Assembly: GCF_030272615.1 (NCBI RefSeq)
Contig: NC_081413.1
Location: 98,612,239-98,674,238, forward strand
DNA length: 62,000 nt
Direction: 5' to 3'
Source of the DNA: Cryptomeria japonica
Taxonomy: Eukaryota; Streptophyta; Pinopsida; Cupressales; Cupressaceae
Part shown: positions 21,356 through 32,511 of the stretch, piece after piece
Layout of the letters: each line of letters starts with the position of its first letter
How positions within the stretch are numbered: position 1 is the stretch's first letter
Translations under genes and position numbers: made by a program
Notes under the pieces: model-generated
The model's database searches: none
What the model saw: only the letters and a program-made list of their open reading frames with translations
Told to the model about the DNA's origin: nothing

Positions 21356-24300
21356 ATGGCAAGAGGAAGAGGAAGAGGAAGAGGAAGAGGAAGAGGAAGA
21401 GGAAGGGGTAATGGAAGACGTACTAGGAGTCAAAGGGAGGAAAACCATGAGGAAAGCCATGAGGAAAACCATGAAGGAAACCACGAGGAAGATCATGAAG
21501 AGGATCGACACAACCTAGGTAATAACGGAGATGGGGTCCAAGCTATAATCGACCTTCTAACCGAACAAAGAGATAAAATCAACTTCCTGGAACAATCACT
21601 GCAGGACCTTAGGGAAAGGCAGAATGACTATGAGAATAGAAGCGGTACCGAGAATGGAAACCCTGGTAGCAATCAAGGAAATGTGATGGGTAATGGAAAG
21701 GAAAATAACATATTAGAACTCTCCAAGGATTTGAAGAAAATCACCCCTCCTAAGTTCGATGGGAGGCAGATTGGTGAAGGGGCTGAGAATTGGCTAAATG
21801 AAATGGAGAAATATTTTGAGCTAAGAGATTTCAGCGAAACAACTAAGGCTTTATGGGGCTCCTATCAACTCACAGGGGAGGCGGCTAGTTGGTGGACCAA
21901 CACCAAGGAACAAAATGGGTATAACAGGGATACAATCACATGGGATCAATTTGTTCACCATTTTCGAGATAGGTGGCTTCCTCAATTGTTCTTTGATGAG
22001 AAAGTGACAGAATTCCATAACCTACGTCAAGGGTCCCTATCCGTTCAACAATATTGGGATAAATTCGCCAAGTTGCTTAAGTATGTGCCTATGTACCAAA
22101 GGGATGAAGAAGGCCAAGCAAGGAAGTTCATTTTGGGGCTGAATACCAACATAGGGGCAGAGGTTGACATGCATGGACCCAGAAATATGAATGAAGTACT
22201 TGAAAAGTCCCTAAGGCAAGAGAGGAAGATTCAGACACTAGCAGGACGAAACTATAATGGGAATCACTCATTCAAAAGGAAGCAAGGATTCAATGGAAAC
22301 ACTAATTTCAACAAGGGTCAAAGGAATAACTCTTCCGAAAGGAGACCACCGCCTAATCAATATCAGAGGAATGGAAATGATAATAACAGGGGCAACAATA
22401 ATAGGGGCAATGATAACAGGGGCAATAATAACAGGGGCAATGATAACAGAGGCAACTATAACAGGAATGACCAGCAGAACAGGATAACTTATCCACCCAG
22501 GGGAAATGAAACAAGGAATGATCCCCCTAGAAATCAAGGTAGGAGAGGTCCTCCAGGCGGATGCTTTATGTGCGGGGAAAATCATTTTGCTAGAGACTGC
22601 CCCAGGATGCAAGGACAAATTAGAGCCAATCAACCCCAACAAGGGCCCCAACAGAGGATTCATGCAGCAGTTAGGAACCAAAGAAGAAGATACCAGAATG
22701 TTCCCGTGGAAACTACAGGTACACTATTTGAACAACCAATATCAATTCTAATTGACACGGGATCATCTGAATGTTTCATCTCACCTGAATTAGTGAACAA
22801 ATATGCATTTAAAGTTAATCAAATGGAGTCATCATGGACGGTTCAATATGGGGATAAGGCAACTAGAGAAGTAACTAAGTGCTTACCAAGGGCAAAGGTA
22901 CAATTCCCTGAGTTCGAAACAAGGGTAGATCTCTATGTGGCACCCTTAGGATTATATGATGTAATTATGGGAATGAGTTGGTTAGCAGACCATCAAGCTA
23001 ATGTAGATTGTTATAGCAAAATTGTTGAATGTTTGGATGATGGGGGGAAAAGGGTCAAAATCCAAGGAAAGTTTAAACCCATTAATGTAGAAACTATCTC
23101 AGCAATGCAATTAAAGAAGGAAAGGAGAAGAGGAGGACAAATCTTTATGGTCGAATTTGATGAAGGGAAGGAGGAAAATACACCAACATTTGAAAATACC
23201 CCTTTCTTAAGAGAGTTTAGGGATGTTTTTCCAGAAGAACTACCCGGTTTACCCCCTAAGAGAAAGTTTGACTTTTCTATCGAAGTACTCCCAGGAGCTG
23301 AACCAGTATCAAAGGCACCTTACCGGATGAACACAACCGAATTACAAGAGCTCAAAATGCAATTAGAGGAACTCTTAGCTAAGGGATTAATAAGGCCAAG
23401 TGTATCACCATGGGGAGCGCCAGTTTTATTTGTTAAGAAGAAGGATGGAACCTTAAGGCTATGCATCGACTATAGGATGTTGAACAAAGTTACCATAAAG
23501 AATAGGTATCCCTTACCTCGCATAGAGGACCTTTTTGACCAAATGAAAGGAGCGGCAGTTTTCTCCAAGATAGATCTTCGGTCAGGGTACCATCAACTCA
23601 GAATTAAGGAAGAAGACATTCCAAAGACAGCTTTCAGGACGAGATATGGACACTATGAATTCACAGTAGTTCCTTTTGGAGTAACTAATGCCCCAGCTGC
23701 ATTCATGAACCTGATGAATAGTGTATTCCATGACTACTTGGATAAGTTTGTTTTGGTATTCTTGGATGACATTTTGATTTATTCTAGAAATGAAGAGGAA
23801 CATTTAGCGCACCTACAGATTGTTTTGCAAAGATTGAGAGAACATAAGTTATATGGAAAATTGTCCAAATGCGCCTTCTTTGAGGAAAAGATTCACTATC
23901 TTGGGCATATAATATCGAAGGAAGGAATAGCAGTCGACCCAGATAAAATAAAGGCGATAGTAGAATGGCCAATCCCTAAGAATGTTTCAGAGGTAAGAAG
24001 CTTTATGGGGCTAGCAGGTTACTATAGGAGGTTTGTGGAAGGATTCTCTAAGATAGCAAATCCCATCACCTCGTTGCAACGGAAGGGCAAAAGGTTTGTA
24101 TGGACCGAGCAAAGTGATAAGGCATTTCAAATCTTGAAGGGAAAACTAACTTCAGCACCCATTCTAAAGGTACCAGACCCAAATGGACACTTCACAGTTG
24201 TAACAGATGCTTCTATTGAAGGGTTAGGAGGGGTACTTGTCCAAGATGAAGGGGTAGTGGCTTATGAATCTAGGAAGCTAAAGACTCATGAAGTCAATTA

Positions 24301-26011
24301 TGCACCCCACGACTTAGAGTTGGCAGCAATTGTGCATGCCCTGCAAAAGTGGAGACATTTCTTACTAGGGAAGCCCTTTGAGCTTAAGTCGGACAACCAA
24401 GGGCTAAAATACATCTTTACCCAACCTCACTTAAATGCCAGACAAAGAAGGTGGCTAGAGTTCTTAAGCGAATATGACTTTGAGATCGAATATATTAAGG
24501 GGAAAGAAAATAGGGTGGCAGATGCCTTAAGTAGGAGAAGACACTTGATGACTATAGCAACCTTCAAAACCTCTTTCAAAAAGCAAGTAATGGATGAACA
24601 AGGACATGACCCATGGTATGAGCAAGTCGAATTAACTATAAGACACAACCCGACCGACCCTAAGGTTGAAGGGTACACATTTGATGAAGATGGGCTACTC
24701 AGATACAATAACAGAATCTATGTTCCTAATTCAGGGAATTTAAGGGAAGTAGTTTTATCGGAGGCTCACAATGCCCCTTATTCAGGCCACCCAGGAGTTA
24801 ACAAACTTTATGCAGATCTAAAGAAGTTATACTTTTGGCAAGGGTTGAAGAACGATATTGTCAAGTATGTAGCCAAATGTTTGGAGTGTCAAAGAGTCAA
24901 GGCAGAACATAGGCACCCAGCTGGATTGTTACAATCGCACGATGTACCCCAACATAAGTGGCAAGTTATTAGTATGGATTTTGTACAAGGGCTACCCATG
25001 TCACCTTCTAGGCATGATGCAATAATGGTGGTAATTGACAAGCTCACTAAGGTGGCACACTTTATACCAGGAAATCTGACAGATGATGCACCCACCTTGG
25101 CTAGACGTTTCATTAAGGAGATAGTTAGGTTGCACGGAGTACCAGAGAAAATCATATCAGACAGAGATGCAAGATTCACTTCCAGGTTTTGGACCACACT
25201 TCAATCAGCCCTAGGGACTCAACTAAATTTTAGCACCGCATACCACCCGGAAACCGACGGTCAGACAGAAAGGACAAATCAGATTATGGAAGACCTACTT
25301 CGTATGTACTGCATGGACCAACAGAGAAAATGGGAAGAGTACCTACCTTTGGTAGAGTTTGCCTACAATAATACATATCAAACATCTTTGGGAATGGCAC
25401 CTTTTGAAGCTTTGTATGGTAGACCATGTCGAACACCTTTGAGTTGGGATAGTCTTGAAGATAGAGTGATTATTGGGCCAGATATGTTGAGAGAAATGGA
25501 AAGGAAAACTAAGGAAATTAGGCAAAGGTTGAAGGAAGCCTCGGATAGGCAGAAGAGTTATGCAGATAAAGACAGAACACCAAGGGAGTTTGAAGTAGGA
25601 GAGAAAGTCTTCCTAAGGGTTAGGCCACACAAGAGTTCCATAAGATTTGGGAAAAAGACTAAGCTTGCACCTCGTTATGTCGGACCCTTTGAAATATTGG
25701 GAAGAATTAATCCAGTTGCTTATCGGTTAGCCTTGCCTCCCCAATTGAGCCGAATCCATGATGTCTTCCATGTATCTCTTCTTAAGAAATATGTACCTGA
25801 TGAGAAACACATTTTGAATTGGGATGCCTTGCAGGTCCAAGAAATGGGGGGAATAATGATAGAGCCATTCAGAATCTTGGAGAGGCGCCAGTGCCAGTTG
25901 CGCAACAGAGAGGTTGATCAGTGCAAAGTGCAATGGGACCAGTACGACGAGAAGAATGCCACCTGGGAGGATACTAAGGAGATGCAGCAGCTATTTCCCT
26001 TTTTGTTTTGA
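21356..26011 (+). CDS. Gypsy-1 gag-pol polyprotein with chromodomain, unit 2 (1551 aa, intact)
   Basis: Second copy of the same polyprotein, exactly 8441 bp downstream and identical in translation to the unit 1 copy: gag, CX2CX3HX4C knuckle, DTGS protease, FLDD reverse transcriptase, RNase H, HHCC/DDE integrase and chromodomain. It has its own upstream LTR promoter and primer site (the middle LTR) and its own purine tract and 3' LTR. Units 1 and 2 are therefore each structurally complete, although they share one LTR. The identity fits either a recent duplication or an assembly duplication; the sequence alone does not decide. Confidence 0.97.
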   Translation: MARGRGRGRGRGRGRGRGNGRRTRSQREENHEESHEENHEGNHEEDHEEDRHNLGNNGDGVQAIIDLLTEQRDKINFLEQSLQDLRERQNDYENRSGTENGNPGSNQGNVMGNGKENNILELSKDLKKITPPKFDGRQIGEGAENWLNEMEKYFELRDFSETTKALWGSYQLTGEAASWWTNTKEQNGYNRDTITWDQFVHHFRDRWLPQLFFDEKVTEFHNLRQGSLSVQQYWDKFAKLLKYVPMYQRDEEGQARKFILGLNTNIGAEVDMHGPRNMNEVLEKSLRQERKIQTLAGRNYNGNHSFKRKQGFNGNTNFNKGQRNNSSERRPPPNQYQRNGNDNNRGNNNRGNDNRGNNNRGNDNRGNYNRNDQQNRITYPPRGNETRNDPPRNQGRRGPPGGCFMCGENHFARDCPRMQGQIRANQPQQGPQQRIHAAVRNQRRRYQNVPVETTGTLFEQPISILIDTGSSECFISPELVNKYAFKVNQMESSWTVQYGDKATREVTKCLPRAKVQFPEFETRVDLYVAPLGLYDVIMGMSWLADHQANVDCYSKIVECLDDGGKRVKIQGKFKPINVETISAMQLKKERRRGGQIFMVEFDEGKEENTPTFENTPFLREFRDVFPEELPGLPPKRKFDFSIEVLPGAEPVSKAPYRMNTTELQELKMQLEELLAKGLIRPSVSPWGAPVLFVKKKDGTLRLCIDYRMLNKVTIKNRYPLPRIEDLFDQMKGAAVFSKIDLRSGYHQLRIKEEDIPKTAFRTRYGHYEFTVVPFGVTNAPAAFMNLMNSVFHDYLDKFVLVFLDDILIYSRNEEEHLAHLQIVLQRLREHKLYGKLSKCAFFEEKIHYLGHIISKEGIAVDPDKIKAIVEWPIPKNVSEVRSFMGLAGYYRRFVEGFSKIANPITSLQRKGKRFVWTEQSDKAFQILKGKLTSAPILKVPDPNGHFTVVTDASIEGLGGVLVQDEGVVAYESRKLKTHEVNYAPHDLELAAIVHALQKWRHFLLGKPFELKSDNQGLKYIFTQPHLNARQRRWLEFLSEYDFEIEYIKGKENRVADALSRRRHLMTIATFKTSFKKQVMDEQGHDPWYEQVELTIRHNPTDPKVEGYTFDEDGLLRYNNRIYVPNSGNLREVVLSEAHNAPYSGHPGVNKLYADLKKLYFWQGLKNDIVKYVAKCLECQRVKAEHRHPAGLLQSHDVPQHKWQVISMDFVQGLPMSPSRHDAIMVVIDKLTKVAHFIPGNLTDDAPTLARRFIKEIVRLHGVPEKIISDRDARFTSRFWTTLQSALGTQLNFSTAYHPETDGQTERTNQIMEDLLRMYCMDQQRKWEEYLPLVEFAYNNTYQTSLGMAPFEALYGRPCRTPLSWDSLEDRVIIGPDMLREMERKTKEIRQRLKEASDRQKSYADKDRTPREFEVGEKVFLRVRPHKSSIRFGKKTKLAPRYVGPFEILGRINPVAYRLALPPQLSRIHDVFHVSLLKKYVPDEKHILNWDALQVQEMGGIMIEPFRILERRQCQLRNREVDQCKVQWDQYDEKNATWEDTKEMQQLFPFLF

Positions 26012-26071
26012 ACATGAACTATAAACTCTTTTGAATACATTTAATAAGTGCATCGGAACGATGCACCGATT

Positions 26072-26084
26072 AAGGGGGGGAGGA
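26072..26084 (+). promoter_or_regulatory. Gypsy-1 polypurine tract, unit 2
   Basis: Same purine run directly before LTR copy 3. Confidence 0.9.
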
Positions 26085-27929
26085 TGTCACAACCCTCCTT
26101 TATCACTTTTTTTGATTTAAAATACAAAACTCTATTTATATTCTTTGGATGAATTATGGAATGAATATTGTAAGGGAATAAATTAATAAACCACACACAC
26201 ATGGAAAATGCATATATATTTTAAAATTGTTATTTAATTTCCCTCACCCAAATTAAGGCACATGTTGTAGGAGGAATAAGAAGCTTCTAGAGGCTTCTCC
26301 ACCTCCTTGCATGTAACTCCTCCCACTAAGCCTAATTAATTTGCATGGAGGCCAAATTGGGAGAAGAATCTCTTTTTTTAAATTAAAAAAATAGGTAGTG
26401 GGAAAAGGGTAATTTCTTTTATAAAATGGGAACAAGTTTCAAAGGAAAAGCTAGCTAATCTTGATAAGAAATTTCTGCAAGTTGAATTCTCTTTGGTAGT
26501 CCACTCCATTGGCAGCAAGGATTTTGTTGGAGGATTTTTCTTCAAATTGGAGGATCAAGGAGGACTCCACACCATCTTCAAGCATCCAGGTTCCTCCAAA
26601 TTAGTTCATGCATCTCATTTTTATGGTAGATTAGATTTGATTAGATTAATTATGAGTATGAAATTTTAATTGTATTTTGTTAAAGAATTAGTTTAGATTT
26701 TGTAGAAAATGAGAATCCTGGTTTTAATAAGGTTCATTGTTAAAATTCTTGATATGAATTTAGTTTTTAGATTTTTGTAAAGAATGAGATTTATTGTAAA
26801 ATAAAATTCATTGTTTTGGTCTTAACTTTTGTAGAATGAAATTCTTTTCTTTTGAAAATAAGATACATTAGTTTCAGATTTTAGAGAATAAAATTCATTG
26901 TTTTTGTCTTAAATTTTGTAGAATGAAATTCATTTCTTTTGAAAATAAGATACATTAGTTTCAGATTTTAGAGAATAAAATTCATTGTTTTATCTTGGAT
27001 TTTGTAGAATGAAATTCATTTCTTTTGAAAATAAGATACATTAGTTTCAGATTTTAGAGAATAAAATTCATTGTTTTATCTTGGATTTTGTAGAATGAAA
27101 TTCATTTCTTTTGAAAATAAGATACATTAGTTTCAGATTTTAGAGAATAAAATTCATTATTTTGTCTCAGATTTGTAGAATGAAATTCATTTTCTTTCTT
27201 GAAAATAAGACTCATTGTTCTAATTCTGATAAGAAATTAGTTTTCAAGTAAATGGAAATTAGATTATTATCTTCAGTTTATTTTGATAAAAATTAGATCT
27301 CCCTGTGTGTATAAATAAATCTCCTCCCTCTGTGAATGAATTTTCCCTGTGTAAAAATAAAAATAAAAATGGATAACTTTCTCTGTGAATGAAATCTTTT
27401 TTTTCTTCCTGTGTAAAGGAATGAATTCCTTTCTCTGTGAATAAGCTTTCCCTGTGTAGGAAACAGAAGAAATGAAGAAAAGAAATAAACTCCCTCTATC
27501 TGTGAATGAATTTCCCTGTAGAAAACAAAGAAATGGAAAAAAAAAGGAATCCCTCTGGTTATTGTTTCATTTTGTCCCTAAGGCAAACCTGCAACATTAT
27601 TAATTACCTATTTTTTTTTGTTATAATACTCCTGTATAAAATGATAATGTCAATACTATAACAAATATATATATATATATAAGTAACCCAAAAAAATAAA
27701 TAAAAACAAAAAAAAATTAAAAAACGAAAATAAAACTTTCGAACTTCACCCTCGCCCGTAACGCATGGCGTTTTGCTTTAATGGTAGGCCGCATGCAGGG
27801 ACGGTTACATAGTAACCGTTGCAGGGTACGGAGGGGCCCGCAGGGTCCCCTCATCCCTGCGGACCTGCGCATGCAGGGCCGCAGGGGTGATGGGACCCGT
27901 GGTCCCCACCCCGCAACCCTCTATATTAT

Positions 27930-27936
27930 TATAAAA
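27930..27936 (+). promoter_or_regulatory. TATA box of Gypsy-1, LTR copy 3
   Basis: Same TATAAAA in the last LTR. Outward transcripts from it would enter the 3' part of Copia-2. Confidence 0.55.
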
Positions 27937-29364
27937 CAATGCAAGCCCTCTTTGCCATTAAGTTAGAATTTAGTTTTTTTTTTTTATTATTATTATTTAA
28001 GTTTCGAAATTTGAAATTGTAATTTGGTTATTTTTTTTTTTAAAAAAAAAAAAAGGGAAACAAAGTTAATTTTTATTTAGTCTTTTTTTCTTCTTTAGTT
28101 GATAATAATGACATTAGGAAATGATGATTTTTTTTCCTTAGTATGAATTTAAGGATATCGACTTTCAATTGAAAATGGGATTAATGTGTAGCAAGATTGT
28201 AATTAAACTATCCTAAATAAACTTTAAAATTTTTAAGACACTCGATTGAGATTAACTTACCTTATTACAAGTACTTAGATTTAATCGTTATTTTGGATTC
28301 GTTAAGTCATCTTTCATCATAGATTAATTGCTTCCGTTAATGGTTCATAGCATGCGAATTTTTTTAGGATAATTATACCTTCCATGCAATTACTATTATG
28401 CAAGTTCATTTGCTATGCAAATTACACTTCAAGTAGTTACTTCAATTATTTACGCTTTCATTTTGTCATTCGTAGTTAGAAAATTAAATAAAGGAAGTTG
28501 GAAAACCAAAACTAGCAGCGTTCGGTATATATGGTGCCTCTGGGTCACGCTTACGGGTAATGCCGTCGTGTTGAACTACTGCACTTAGCGCCTAATAAAG
28601 CTGCATTAACGACGTCTGTGGCATCGTCCCTATAAATCGTCGGGGAGTAATAAGGGTCATTTGGAAGTTAAAAATCCAAGGGGCGGGTAATCCCTCTTGG
28701 ATCGATAATTAATAAGATAACTTTTAATTGAATTTCACATCCGTTGAGATAAACCATAGTAAACCCCTCTTAGGGATGGTCTAGTTAAGAGCTCTCGTGA
28801 AAATGACTTTATTTATCTATTTATTCACCTCGAAGGGATATTGGTGATTTGTAATTGGGTGACGCTCATGTTAAGTATTAGGATCTAGTTATTTTGTTAG
28901 GCCACAAGCAATAGGCCATCTTGAGCCTTCGCTTAAGTGCTACCTTCGTGGGTAGCAACCGCAGAGAAACTGTCTGGGACACTGACCCTAGAAAGGGTTG
29001 CGTACCCACAAAAATCAGTTTACATCAAACCATAGATTAGAAGATAGAACTACATACTTTACGCCTTGATCCCACGCCGAAGTGGGTATGTAGGCAGTCT
29101 TGGGACGGAGTTGTCCCTCGTACTCAGGCGTTCGTGGGTGGGGTCTAGGCTTGGTTGAGTAAGAATCCTAATCGAAAGATAAGATAATCAAACTCAATTC
29201 AATGCATACTTGGAAGGAATCCCGTATGGATTCGCTTGACTTCCCGAGGCTTTAAGCCAAATTCCGAGGCGGAATTCAAGCTTGTCTTATTTTCTTATTA
29301 CTCCTAAGGACGGCGACCTCGGTGCATTCTTGTTAGAAGAATGTAGTACTTAGTGAGTGGCTCA

Positions 29365-29559
29365 GGACCCGAATGGTCCCGATGAGTCTAAGTCTCTGGC
29401 CAGAGCATCTCCTATCCCGTTTGGATGGATGCCTACCCTGTATGGGTAGATGCCTATCCCGTATTTGATAGATGAAATTTACGTCCCGTATGGACAACTG
29501 CCTAACCCGTATGGTTAGAAGCTCATCCCGAATGGATGAATGCCCAGTCCTATTTGGAT
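29365..29559 (+). repeat. Tandem hairpin array, LTR copy 3
   Basis: Same array as 12483-12677, displaced by 16882 bp, with no difference seen. Confidence 0.88.
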
Positions 29560-29650
29560 GGATGCCCAGAGTATGCAATTGAATAAAACGTAATAAAGAA
29601 AAAAAAAATATACTCAATTTTTGTTGGATCAATTTTGGTGGGTTATTACA

Positions 29651-29655
29651 GATTT
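29651..29655. repeat. Target-site duplication GATTT, right copy (Gypsy-1)
   Basis: Directly after TTATTACA, the end of the third LTR. It is the only partner of 9198-9202; no such duplication borders the middle LTR. Confidence 0.95.
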
Positions 29656-30619
29656 GATTCTTACTTCAAGTTCCAATACTTTGATTTCTGATATTAAGTT
29701 TCAACTTAATCAAAAATTTCAAATGACTGATTTAGGTCTTTTACATTATTTCTTAGGAATGCAAATTTGGCAAACCTCTAAAGGAATTTTCTTATCACAA
29801 AGTAAATATGCTCAAGATCTCATAGAAAAGTTTAAAATGAATGATGCTCATCATGTTTCAATTCCTATTGAATTAGGCACTAAGTTAATGCTTGATATGC
29901 AAACTCCTCTTGTTGATGCTACTTTGTATAGACAATTAGTTGGAAGTTTAAATTATTTAACTCTTACTAGGCCAGATATTGCTTATAGTGTTGGTTTGGT
30001 TTCAAGATTCATGTCTAAACCTCAACAAACACACTTTAAAGTTGCTAAAAGAATTTTAAGATATATTAAAGGAACAATTAATGTAGGTTTGTTTTATGAT
30101 GCAAATTCTGATTTTACTTTAAAAGGTTTTACTGATTCCGATCTAGGTGGAGATCCCAATGATGGGAAATCTACTTGTGGTTATTGTTTTTTTGTTGGTT
30201 CAGGAGCAATTTCTTGGAATAGTAAAAAGCAACAATCTACCTCTCTTGGATCCACTGAAGCTGAGTACAAAGGATGCACTAATGCTTCCAAAGAAGTCTT
30301 GTGGCTTAGAAGACTACTTGAAGATTTGGGTCTACCTCAACATGAACCAACTCCATTGTATTGTGACAACCAAAGTGCCATTGCCTTGGCTAAAAATCTA
30401 GTTTTCCATGCAAGGACAAAACACATTGCTCTCCAACACCACTTTATTAGAGAACAAATTGAAGACAAGCAAGTTTCACTCCTCTATTGCAAGGGGGAAG
30501 ACCAAATTGCAGATATTTTGACCAAGCCACTTTGTAAAGAAAAATTCCAATTTCATTGTAAAAATCTTGGATTACAACCCATTGAAGGGTTTGATGTAAG
30601 CTCCCCAAGTAAAGCTTAA
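29656..30619 (+). pseudogene. Copia-2 polyprotein, 3' part (rest of RT, RNase H)
   Basis: Continuation of the Copia-2 polyprotein after Gypsy-1 and the second GATTT. Leaving out the insert and one GATTT, the two parts total 4134 nt, an exact multiple of three, with no internal stop, so the frame was intact when Gypsy-1 arrived. It contains the rest of RT (HYFLGMQIWQ, LVGSLNYLTLTRPDIAY, RFMSKPQQTH) and RNase H (FTDSDLGGDPNDGKSTCGY, STEAEY, CDNQSAIALAKN, HIALQHHFIRE, ADILTKPL). The stop TAA at 30617-30619 lies against the purine tract. This piece alone has no start of its own and no YVDD, so it cannot make active RT. Confidence 0.95.
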
Positions 30620-30626
30620 GGGGGGG
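30617..30626 (+). promoter_or_regulatory. Copia-2 polypurine tract
   Basis: TAAGGGGGGG abuts the 3' LTR and overlaps the polyprotein stop. It is the plus-strand primer in Copia replication. Confidence 0.88.
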
Positions 30627-31143
30627 TGTTAGAATATTTAATCTTTACTTAGCTTAGGTTTATTTTTATTTAGTTTAGGATATTCCTTTGGAATTCCTAC
30701 ATGTAATTTGTCCTCTAGTACATGTGTGAGGACAAGTCATTTCTTTTATTTTCCTTTATTAAGGAATATTAGATTTCCTCCATAAGATGATGTGGACACA
30801 TGGCACACACATTTTATGAATGGTGGCATTCATAGATTTGGGAGTTACTTTGTAACTCCTCTCCTCATCTCTATTTAAGAGATGCCTCCTCTCTCATTTC
30901 TTCTTAATGACAATATTGTAAAGAGCTTCTTGCTCTCTCTCTCTCTCTTTCATTTTTAGGCATTGCCTCATTCATAATATCACAAGGGGTTTTTCTTTGC
31001 TTTTCCCCTTTCAAAAGTTCTTGTGCCTCCTTCTTCACATTTGGGTGATGCTCCAAGTTTATTGCTTTTCTCTTGGTAACAATTACTTCATCATAAACTT
31101 TCTTGGATTAATTTTCCTTTCCTTGCTCTTTTATTTCCTTTCA
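30627..31143 (+). repeat. Copia-2 3' LTR (517 bp)
   Basis: Same length and termini as 3218-3734, with three substitutions (0.6 percent). It ends TTTCA before TAAAC. Confidence 0.94.
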
Positions 31144-31148
31144 TAAAC
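31144..31148. repeat. Target-site duplication TAAAC, right copy (Copia-2)
   Basis: Follows the 3' LTR terminus TTTCA at 31143 and pairs with 3213-3217. Confidence 0.93.
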
Positions 31149-32152
31149 AATAGTAATAAAATATATCTACAACTTCACATCTGAAATGCTAAAGCAAATT
31201 CTATTTGCTCAAAACAATCTTGTCATACAACTTATCTTGTCCCTTGTTGGGCTTGTTGGGCTTCTCAATTTGTTCTTCAATCAAATCTTCAAGCTTCTAT
31301 GCTCGGTAAACATTACTATAGCATCATTGTGCATACATTTTGCCCGCATACATTGTTCATCAACAATTCCTTATTTATAGACAGTTCCCAACTGCTTAAT
31401 CTCCTTGATCACATTTCCCATGATCAATCTTAGCCATTAGATCTTTAAACTTGAATAGGTTCATTGTATCCTTTGATCTGAAAATCTTTTACCTTGCCTT
31501 GGAACTTGCATTCCTTCCTTGGAAATTGTGCTAGGTTATTGCGGTTCAATCTGTGTTGTAGATCTTCCTCTTTGATTTTCCATGTCGTCGATCCTCAACA
31601 TACTTCATGCGCGGCATACCAATCATTTATTCATCTCGAGCTCATCAGCATTCTTTATTAAATAATGCTTTTATCCATCCAATGTGATCTATTATAACTC
31701 AGTTGTTACTTGGTAAATACTAAACTTCACTCGGTAGACATTTTGCCTTCTTTAACCGATATCGATAACCTTAGGGTTTATCGACTAGGTTCTTTGCTTG
31801 GTGACATAGTATAGTATTAAACAACATATGTAGGATATCAAAAATAATCAAAACAACATGATCTCATCATTGTCTAACTCGGTAATAGTTGCCCATTGAA
31901 TAACTTATTATTCCCCTCCATTATCACATTCTTTTTGAGTCACTTACCGACCTCTTAATTTTCATCAAAACATACTTCTTAAGATATGGCAACATCATTC
32001 TGAGTCAAAAAATCAATTTCTTGACATCAATGACAAAATAATATTATTAAGATAGTAATCATCCTTCTTCAGTTATATCAATGATCTACAACAACCTTTT
32101 CAATATCCTTATTGAAATGCCAACAATCTCCTTTTCTGATGTAATGCCAACA
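31149..32152 (-). repeat. Copia-1 3' LTR, piece right of the Copia-2 insertion
   Basis: Resumes after the duplicated TAAAC (31144-31148) and matches about 37225-38228, ending in GCCAACA. The minus-strand polypurine tract abuts it at 32153. Confidence 0.92.
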
Positions 32153-32164
32153 ATCTCCCCCTTT
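32153..32164 (-). promoter_or_regulatory. Copia-1 polypurine tract
   Basis: Reads AAAGGGGGAGAT on the minus strand, directly before the 3' LTR. A second, similar purine run on the minus strand near 32290-32302 could act as an upstream tract. Confidence 0.85.
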
Positions 32165-32511
32165 GGCATTGATGGCAAAACCAACTTGATTTGATTCAAT
32201 TGATTCGGATTCTGATTGTTGTGTCAACTTCTCCAGCTGTGTAGATTTCTTCTGAAGTCTTCTCCTCCTGTCATTAGTCTTCACCATTTAGTCTTCTCCC
32301 CCTTTGACAACAATGCGAAAAAGAAAACTAATTCATGATTTTTGCCTTTGTGAGGTAATATCCTTGCAGTCTCATTCACGGTCAGAGCATCTTTGTCTTT
32401 AATCACTTTTTATTGTACAACTTTAGGCGACCTCCTAAAGTGTAAAGTAGCATCAACTTCATAGATAATTATTCTTTAGATTCACAAAATTGATGCTTTC
32501 ACCAAATTTTG
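32165..32511 (-). other. Copia-1 3' untranslated region
   Basis: Lies between the polyprotein stop and the purine tract. A short open frame here (32078-32287) has no recognisable motif and crosses the LTR edge, so I do not call it a gene. Confidence 0.6.

Larger units (their letters stand above)
9203..29650 (+). mobile_element. Gypsy-1: tandem chromodomain Gypsy, three LTRs and two internal regions
   Basis: Order: LTR 9203-12768, internal 12769-17643, LTR 17644-21209, internal 21210-26084, LTR 26085-29650. The repeat period is exactly 8441 bp. Each LTR is 3566 bp and each internal region 4875 bp. One GATTT duplication surrounds the whole. The middle LTR is bordered by a purine tract on its left and a primer site on its right, so it serves as 3' LTR of the first unit and 5' LTR of the second. 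The single polyprotein with C-terminal chromodomain and the long LTRs indicate a chromovirus, most like the Tekay/Del clade. By reading I found a single base difference among all copies. Confidence 0.96.
26085..29650 (+). repeat. Gypsy-1 LTR copy 3 (3566 bp)
   Basis: Same length as the other two. It carries T at 27154 where copies 1 and 2 have A (10272, 18713). It ends TTATTACA before GATTT. Confidence 0.96.
3218..31143 (+). mobile_element. Copia-2: plus-strand Copia element, split by the Gypsy-1 tandem
   Basis: Complete Ty1/Copia element with 517-bp LTRs (3218-3734 and 30627-31143) that differ by three substitutions. An initiator-Met primer site follows the 5' LTR, a purine tract precedes the 3' LTR, and one open polyprotein frame is interrupted only by Gypsy-1. 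The leader between primer site and gag is about 2.3 kb, long for Copia, and carries foreign sequence. Without Gypsy-1 and its duplicated GATTT the element would be about 7.5 kb. Confidence 0.94.
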
